NCBI GenBank assembly: GCA_963825615.1
Contig: CAWGTV010000008.1
Location: 434,001 to 498,000 of the forward strand
Reading direction: 5' to 3'
Origin: JAHEDT01 sp963825615
GTDB taxonomy: Bacteria > Desulfobacterota > Desulfuromonadia > Desulfuromonadales > BM103
DNA: 64,000 bases
Shown: positions 59,039 through 64,000 of the stretch, one piece after another
Position numbering within the stretch: position 1 is the stretch's first letter
Layout: each line of letters starts with the position of its first letter
The notes under the pieces: model-generated
Seen by the model: the letters and a program-made list of their open reading frames with translations, nothing else
Databases searched by the model: none
What the model was told of the DNA's origin: nothing
Program-made: the position numbers and the translations under genes

Positions 59039-61426
59039 TTAAACATCCAAATTCGATACGCTCAAAGCGTTCTGTTCGATGAACTCGCGACGCGGCTCGA
59101 CCTGGTCGCCCATCAAAACGGTAAAAATCTGTTCAGCTTCGTATGTATCCTCGATCTTGACCTGCAACAAAACCCGCTTTTCCGGGTCCATGGTGGTTTC
59201 CCAGAGCTGACCCGGGTTCATCTCGCCCAAACCTTTGTAGCGCTGGATATACTGCCCCTTCTTGGCCCGAGAGAAGAAGTGGTTGAGCAGTTCCTGGCGG
59301 TCGTTGACGACGGCTTCCGCTTCGCCATCCTTGCTGATCGCCGCGGTTTCATTCTGACAGATGTCCTCCACCTGCTTGTACGCCTGCAGCAGCAGCTTGT
59401 ACTCGTACATGGAAAGGTATTCAAGTGTCTTCTGGTCGATGAAAGTCCGCAAATTGCCTCGACTGTAGAGAATCCTCGCCGTATCGCCCTGTACCGTAAA
59501 CTCGGCATCAGGCTCGATCAAACGCAATTTGACGGCGAGGGGTTCGAGATCGACCAGATCGGCAAATCCGTTCTGCAGTTTACCGCGTACAAAAATGTTC
59601 AGCACATCGGCGTTGACGCCCTTGACGACCATCTTGTCAAAATGTTCGTTGTACTCGAGGATGTTGCGCAGGGTCGGAATGATCTGCTTGCCACGCAACA
59701 CCTTGCCGCTCTTGGTCATCTCTACGGTCATACCCTCGACGCCTTCATCGAGAAGATATTCGCGCAATGCCGCCTCGTCCTTCAGGTAAAGCTCCTTCTT
59801 GCCGCGTTTGACCTTGTAGAGCGGCGGTTGCGCGATATAAAGATGGCCGCGCTCAATCAGTTCCGTCATCTGCCGGAAGAAGAAGGTCAATAACAGAGTC
59901 CGTATATGCGAACCATCGACGTCGGCGTCGGTCATGATGATGATGCGGTGGTAGCGCAGCTTGGTGATATCGAAATCATCCTTGCCGATACTGGTGCCCA
60001 TGGCAGTGATCAGGGTGCGGATCTCGTTGGAGGTAAGCATCTTGTCGAAGCGGGCTTTTTCCACGTTGAGAATCTTCCCCTTGAGCGGCAGGATCGCCTG
60101 GTAGCGCCGCTCACGCCCCTGCTTGGCACTGCCGCCGGCCGAGTCACCCTCGACCAGATAGAGTTCGCAAAGCGCCGGGTCCTTCTCCTGGCAGTCCGCC
60201 AGTTTGCCTGGCAGTGCCAGGCCGTCCAGAGCCCCCTTGCGGCGGGTCAGATCGCGCGCTTTGCGCGCAGCTTCACGGGCTCGGGCGGCGTCGATACCCT
60301 TCTCGAGAATCTTGCGGGCCACCGACGGGTTCTCTTCGAGATATTCCGCCAGCTTTTCGTTCATGATCGTTTCGACATAACCCTTGATCTCCGAGTTGCC
60401 CAGCTTGGTCTTGGTCTGACCCTCGAACTGCGGGTCGGGAACCTTGACCGAAATAACCGCCGCCATCCCCTCGCGCAGGTCATCCCCGGAAATTGCCGTT
60501 TTCATATTTTTAAGCAGGTTGTTGGTGGTTGCATAGGTATTCATGGTGCGTGTGAGCGCGGCCTTGAAACCACTTAGATGGGTACCACCTTCATGCGTAT
60601 TGATATTGTTGGCGAAAGAGAAGATCTTTTCGTCATAAGCATCGTTGTACTGGATGGCAATTTCTATTTCGACCCCCTCCTTGCTGCCAGTAAACAGGAT
60701 CGGTTTTGGATGCAGAGCGGTTTTCGCGCGGTTAAGATATTCGACGAAAGAGACGATGCCGCCTTCGTAGTGAAAGATGTGACTCTTATCTGTGCGCTCG
60801 TCGACAATTTCAATCTTGACGCCGGCATTGAGAAAAGCCAGTTCGCGGATGCGTTGCGAAAGGGTCTCGAAGGAGAACTCGGTGGTTTCAAAAATTTCCG
60901 GGTCGGGCCAGAACAGAATCCGTGTACCGCGTCGCTTGGTTTCTCCGTCCTCAACCAACTCCGTGACTGGCACGCCACGCTCGTAAGTCTGCCGGTAAAT
61001 CTTGTTGTTGCGGCGAATTTCAAGCTCCAAGCGACTGGACAGCGCATTGACCACCGAGACGCCGACACCGTGCAAGCCGCCGGAAACCTTGTATGAGTCG
61101 CTGTCAAACTTGCCTCCGGCATGCAGCACCGTCATAACCACTTCGGCGGCGGGTCTTTTTTGGGTCTGGTGCATATCAACCGGGATTCCCCGGCCATTGT
61201 CGACTACGGTCACCGAATTATCCACATGGATAATCACTTTTATTTCATCACAGTGACCAGCCAGGGCTTCGTCGATCGAATTGTCGATGACCTCGTAGAC
61301 CAAATGGTGCAGACCCTGCACCGAAGTAGAGCCGATATACATCGCCGGCCGCTTGCGGACCGCGGATAGACCTTCTAGTACCTTGATACTGTCTGCATCG
61401 TACGCTTTGTTCAGTTCTTGCGTCAT
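59039..61426 (-). CDS. gyrB: DNA gyrase subunit B
   Basis: A 795-residue ATPase subunit. The GHKL ATP site includes EVIDNSIDEALAGHCDE and VDNGRGIPVD. The TOPRIM domain has LYLVEGDSAGGSAKQGRERR and IIMTDADVDGSHIRTLLL. The C-terminal GYIQRYKGLGEMNP-like segment (QYIQRYKGLGEMNPGQLW) contacts GyrA. The ATG at 61426 lies one base after the recF stop with GAGGG upstream; the frame is open further upstream but overlaps recF. Normal length. Confidence 0.97.
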   Translation of the reverse strand: MTQELNKAYDADSIKVLEGLSAVRKRPAMYIGSTSVQGLHHLVYEVIDNSIDEALAGHCDEIKVIIHVDNSVTVVDNGRGIPVDMHQTQKRPAAEVVMTVLHAGGKFDSDSYKVSGGLHGVGVSVVNALSSRLELEIRRNNKIYRQTYERGVPVTELVEDGETKRRGTRILFWPDPEIFETTEFSFETLSQRIRELAFLNAGVKIEIVDERTDKSHIFHYEGGIVSFVEYLNRAKTALHPKPILFTGSKEGVEIEIAIQYNDAYDEKIFSFANNINTHEGGTHLSGFKAALTRTMNTYATTNNLLKNMKTAISGDDLREGMAAVISVKVPDPQFEGQTKTKLGNSEIKGYVETIMNEKLAEYLEENPSVARKILEKGIDAARAREAARKARDLTRRKGALDGLALPGKLADCQEKDPALCELYLVEGDSAGGSAKQGRERRYQAILPLKGKILNVEKARFDKMLTSNEIRTLITAMGTSIGKDDFDITKLRYHRIIIMTDADVDGSHIRTLLLTFFFRQMTELIERGHLYIAQPPLYKVKRGKKELYLKDEAALREYLLDEGVEGMTVEMTKSGKVLRGKQIIPTLRNILEYNEHFDKMVVKGVNADVLNIFVRGKLQNGFADLVDLEPLAVKLRLIEPDAEFTVQGDTARILYSRGNLRTFIDQKTLEYLSMYEYKLLLQAYKQVEDICQNETAAISKDGEAEAVVNDRQELLNHFFSRAKKGQYIQRYKGLGEMNPGQLWETTMDPEKRVLLQVKIEDTYEAEQIFTVLMGDQVEPRREFIEQNALSVSNLDV

Positions 61427-61427
61427 G

Positions 61428-62531
61428 TCACCCTCGTTCTGGGGATATTGCGTTAACCATTCCCTGGTCAATCTTGAAAAAACTTGCCGTCTGCTGCACC
61501 GTGTCAGCCAATTGCGGCTGCTGTGCCGAGGTCATGAAAACCTGACCGCGCCGATTCAGCAGAAAGTTAAAAAAACCCTCCTGGCGCCGACTGTCCAGTT
61601 CACTGGCGAGATCGTCAAGTAACAGGACGGGGGGCTCCTTGAACTGCTCCTCCAGATCCATCACCTGCGCCGCCTTGAAGGCGAGGAGATATGACCTCTG
61701 CTGACCCTGCGAACCGAAGCATCGCAATGATCGGCCATCGACCTGGAAATCCAGGTCATCGCGATGCGGCCCGGTCAGGGTCACTCCCAGTTTCTTTTCT
61801 CGTGGTGCTAACCGCTCAAAAGCCTCCCGCATATGGTCTGCCAAATCGGCCAGCGGCTTTTTTTCTATTGAATAATGCAGACAGGCAGTTTCGCCATTAC
61901 CACTAATTTCCCGGTATACCTGAAAAAGCCTTGGCATAAACCTCTCCAGATATACCTGCCGGTCGTATCTTATCCGACTGCCTGTACGGATCAGGGCTTC
62001 GGTCCAGGGTGCCAGGCTAGCTGCATCTGACTGCTGTTTCAGCAGTTGGTTACGTTGCCGTAAAATACGTTCATATTCCTGTACGCGGTCAAGATAGGCC
62101 GGTTCGGTCTGCAAGATAGCGCGATCAAGTAACGCCCGACGTCCAGCGGGGAAGCCTTTGATGCTGTTCAACTCCTCCGGGGTAAAGAGAACGGTTCGAA
62201 AATAACCGAGAAACTGACTGAGCTTTTGAACCGTTTTACCGTCAATTCGGGGATTGCGTCCGTTCTTCTGCAAACCTATCTCAAGACGGTGCTGAACTCC
62301 ACCTTGAATAACAATTGCTCCTAACCAGGCCGTTTCAGCAGTATGATTAATCAACTCATATCCACGGGCACCACGAAAACTTTTCAGATGACCAAGCAGG
62401 TAAATGGCTTCGAGAAGATTGGTTTTCCCCTGGGCATTATGTCCATAAATGACATTGAAATGCTCATTCCAGGAGAGATCCGCATCTGTCAGGTTGCGGT
62501 AGCAGCGAAGCTTCAAATTGTTGAGAATCAT
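61428..62531 (-). CDS. recF: DNA repair and recombination protein RecF
   Basis: A 367-residue SMC-like ATPase. The Walker A motif is YGHNAQGKTNLLEAIYLLG at about 30-48; FGSQGQQRSYLLAFKAAQ is the signature; LLLDDLASELD is the Walker B. It acts in gap repair with RecO and RecR. The ATG at 62531 has AAAGAG upstream; a TTG four codons earlier is less likely. A terminator-like hairpin lies between dnaN and recF. Confidence 0.96.
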   Translation of the reverse strand: MILNNLKLRCYRNLTDADLSWNEHFNVIYGHNAQGKTNLLEAIYLLGHLKSFRGARGYELINHTAETAWLGAIVIQGGVQHRLEIGLQKNGRNPRIDGKTVQKLSQFLGYFRTVLFTPEELNSIKGFPAGRRALLDRAILQTEPAYLDRVQEYERILRQRNQLLKQQSDAASLAPWTEALIRTGSRIRYDRQVYLERFMPRLFQVYREISGNGETACLHYSIEKKPLADLADHMREAFERLAPREKKLGVTLTGPHRDDLDFQVDGRSLRCFGSQGQQRSYLLAFKAAQVMDLEEQFKEPPVLLLDDLASELDSRRQEGFFNFLLNRRGQVFMTSAQQPQLADTVQQTASFFKIDQGMVNAISPERG

Positions 62532-62545
62532 ACTCTTTATCAAGA

Positions 62546-62572
62546 AAAAAGCCTTAAATTCAAAGGCTTTTT
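62546..62572 (-). terminator. Terminator or attenuator between dnaN and recF
   Basis: AAAAAGCCTT and AAGGCTTTTT pair over 10 bp with a 7-base loop, with T runs on both strands. It sits 13 bp after dnaN, so recF is probably transcribed partly from another promoter or by read-through. Confidence 0.65.
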
Positions 62573-62584
62573 CTTACCATCTTT

Positions 62585-63697
62585 TTAAAGTCGCATCGGC
62601 ATTATAACCGCCAGATAACCGTCCTCTTCGACTGGTTTAATTAAACCAGGTGACAAATTATCCTTGAGAATCATGCGAATCTTGTTCTGATGCTGTACCT
62701 GCAATATATCCAGCAAATATCGGGCGTTAAAACCAACTGAAAGATCTGTACCCTGATATTCAATATCGAGTTCTTCACGGGCATCACCCAGTTCTGGATT
62801 CGAAGATGAAACTTCAAGCAGGTTGTTTTTGAAATTCATCTTGACGCCCCGCGATTTTTCACTGGAGACAATGATCATCCGGCGCAGAGCATGCAGAAAA
62901 GGATCAACGGCAATTGTTGCAAACTGCTCGTTGGTTTTCGGAATAACCCTGCTGTAATCGGGAAATTCACCATCGACCAGGCGCATGATGATCACGGTGC
63001 GATCCTTGCTAATAACTGCGTTGTTGTCCATGAAACCGAGGTTCAGATTACCTTCACCCTCCTCGGCCAGTTTTTTCAATTCGAGTATTCCCTTGCGCGG
63101 GAGAATGACACCTTTGGATAATTCCGAACTTGCTGTATTGGCTATTTCTTTGTCGATCATCGAAAGCCGATGCCCGTCGGTTGCCACAAAACGCAATTGG
63201 TTGGTATTCTCCTGTACCTGACAGAAAATTCCATTCAGATTGTACTTGCTCTCATCCTGAGACACGGCAAAAAAGGTCTTTTCTATCATCTCCTTGCACA
63301 AAGCACTGGCCAGGGAGAGAGAATGACTCTGGTCGGGTTTGGGAAAATTAGGAAATTCGTCAGCTGAGAGGCCAACAATATTGAATTGAGCCTTGTCACA
63401 TTCGACTTCTATCCAACAGTTGTCCTTGGCATTAAAGCTGATCTCGTGATCCGGCAGCTCTTTGATTATTTCATAAAGCTTTTTGGCTGAAACAGTGATC
63501 TTGCCGGGTTTACGAATATTGGCCGGGTATGTCGACTGCATGCCGACTTCCAGATCCGTTGCAGTGAACCGTAGTTCACCATCATTTCCTTCCAGAAGTA
63601 CGTTGGAAAGAACAGGTATGGTATTGCGTTTTTCAACAATACCTTGGATCCTGGCAAGTCCTTTGAGAAAAACCTCTTTTTCAATGGTGAAATTCAT
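62585..63697 (-). CDS. dnaN: DNA polymerase III beta subunit (sliding clamp)
   Basis: A 370-residue clamp protein with three similar domains. MNFTIEKEVFLKGLARIQGI starts the first, GKITVSAKKLYEIIKELPD and ATDGHRLSMIDKEI lie in the first and second domains, and the end reads GYLAVIMPMRL, the usual clamp C-terminus. GAGGAGG lies ahead of the ATG. It follows dnaA in the replication operon. Confidence 0.97.
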   Translation of the reverse strand: MNFTIEKEVFLKGLARIQGIVEKRNTIPVLSNVLLEGNDGELRFTATDLEVGMQSTYPANIRKPGKITVSAKKLYEIIKELPDHEISFNAKDNCWIEVECDKAQFNIVGLSADEFPNFPKPDQSHSLSLASALCKEMIEKTFFAVSQDESKYNLNGIFCQVQENTNQLRFVATDGHRLSMIDKEIANTASSELSKGVILPRKGILELKKLAEEGEGNLNLGFMDNNAVISKDRTVIIMRLVDGEFPDYSRVIPKTNEQFATIAVDPFLHALRRMIIVSSEKSRGVKMNFKNNLLEVSSSNPELGDAREELDIEYQGTDLSVGFNARYLLDILQVQHQNKIRMILKDNLSPGLIKPVEEDGYLAVIMPMRL

Positions 63698-63931
63698 ATT
63701 GGCCTCCTCATCAACAGTATTTACTTAATATTTAAAGAACTAAATAATTAAAAGATTAGTAGTAGTAATAAGGCTTGTTAATACGTTTAAAAGTTATAAA
63801 TATATATTAATATCAATTATTTATAGTGCTGATAAGTTCCGGTAAAAGCTGTTGGGAAAATGGGGATATTTATTGCTTTCGAAAATACGCCATGTTGTCC
63901 CCAGGCTGCCAACCCTCTTTTGCACAGCTTG
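63698..63931. other. AT-rich dnaA-dnaN spacer, possible origin element
   Basis: A 234-bp spacer with A/T-only stretches, very unlike the flanking genes. It carries TAG-TAG-TAG-TAA-TAA at 63757-63771, followed by GGC, with AT-rich DNA on the other side. One 9-mer, TTTTGCACA at 63918-63926, fits the loose DnaA-box consensus TTWTNCACA. In several bacteria oriC lies here; in others it is upstream of dnaA, outside this window. Confidence 0.45.
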
Positions 63932-64000
63932 TTAGTTACTTATTTCGTTTTTAAGTTTTTCAATGGTGCTCCGCAATTGAAAATCCTCTTCCATGAGTTT
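63932..64000 (-). CDS. dnaA: Chromosomal replication initiator DnaA, C-terminal end only
   Basis: The last 22 codons and stop of a gene entering from the right edge: KLMEEDFQLRSTIEKLKNEI followed by SN. This fits the poorly conserved helical C-terminus of DnaA, and the position before dnaN-recF-gyrB-gyrA supports it. The diagnostic AAA+ and DNA-binding motifs lie outside the window, so the call is by position. Confidence 0.7.
   Translation of the reverse strand, partial: KLMEEDFQLRSTIEKLKNEISN

Noticed and set aside
61218..61226. Perfect DnaA box TTATCCACA inside gyrB
   Set aside because: Single copy, explained by the coding of the conserved HVDNS segment; no cluster around it.
1..64000. 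CRISPR arrays, insertion sequences, prophage or transposase genes
   Set aside because: No array of spaced direct repeats and no transposase, integrase or phage-type protein was found.

Overview
The window looks like a piece of a Desulfuromonadia chromosome (Geobacter / Desulfuromonas / Pelobacter-like), read from the strand opposite to dnaA. The signs are a GC-rich genome with AT-rich spacers, a NuoB/C/D triple fusion inside a nuo operon, a predicted selenocysteine peroxiredoxin, a haem-motif diguanylate cyclase, the order dnaA-dnaN-recF-gyrB-gyrA at the right edge, and TctCBA uptake with a CitA/CitB-type two-component system. The placement is from gene content and order only; no search was run.

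Layout. 0-2.2 kb: a QTMAN-like glycosyltransferase (5' partial, frameshifted), a YajD-like HNH protein and a dimethylargininase. 2.3-8.4 kb: a tricarboxylate uptake locus, with tctC-tctB-tctA and a half-length AbrB membrane protein on the minus strand, divergent from a CitA/DcuS-like sensor kinase and its CitB/DcuR-like regulator. 8.4-12.5 kb: an endonuclease/exonuclease/phosphatase-fold (EEP) protein, a PEP-synthase-like phosphotransferase coupled to a PNPOx-like flavoprotein, and an exported peroxiredoxin with an in-frame TGA (Sec) at the peroxidatic position. 12.6-17.7 kb: a lipid-modification cluster (DUF2177, DUF2878, a DUF1365-cyclopropane synthase fusion, an FAD oxidoreductase, DUF1295). 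17.9-22.9 kb: a cyclophilin, a Cys-cluster protein, cytochrome P460, a di-haem GGDEF protein and small proteins. 22.9-37.5 kb: a complete nuoA-BCD-E-F-G-H-I-J-K-L-M-N operon. 37.6-41 kb: rnhA, mscL with a zinc-ribbon tail, a second GGDEF protein, a candidate small RNA and tRNA-Glu/tRNA-Lys. 41-46 kb: tolQRAB-pal-cpoB. 46-52.4 kb: a DUF2064 transferase, folE2 and queC (7-deazaguanine synthesis), pyk and a class A PBP. 52.5-56.5 kb: nth, a divergent EEP protein, an exported cyclophilin, gpsA and a TPR protein. 56.4-64 kb: gyrA, gyrB, recF, dnaN and the last codons of dnaA.

How the genes fit together. The nuo operon supplies respiratory complex I. The sensor-regulator pair probably controls TctCBA carboxylate uptake. 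The Tol-Pal genes, PBP1A and MscL serve the envelope. FolE2 and QueC make the preQ0 precursor of queuosine, and the first gene in the window belongs to a family that in animals mannosylates queuosine-tRNA. The right edge is the replication-initiation neighbourhood: the dnaA-dnaN spacer is AT-rich and carries a TAG/TAA trinucleotide run resembling DnaA-trios, and two 30-bp clusters of DnaA-box-like 9-mers lie about 11 and 17 kb away.

Quality caveat. Five genes (QTMAN-like, tctA, the CoA-binding protein, nuoL, nuoJ) each carry one extra base that breaks the frame, all in the first 28.3 kb. Either the assembly has base-insertion errors there, or these genes are decaying.
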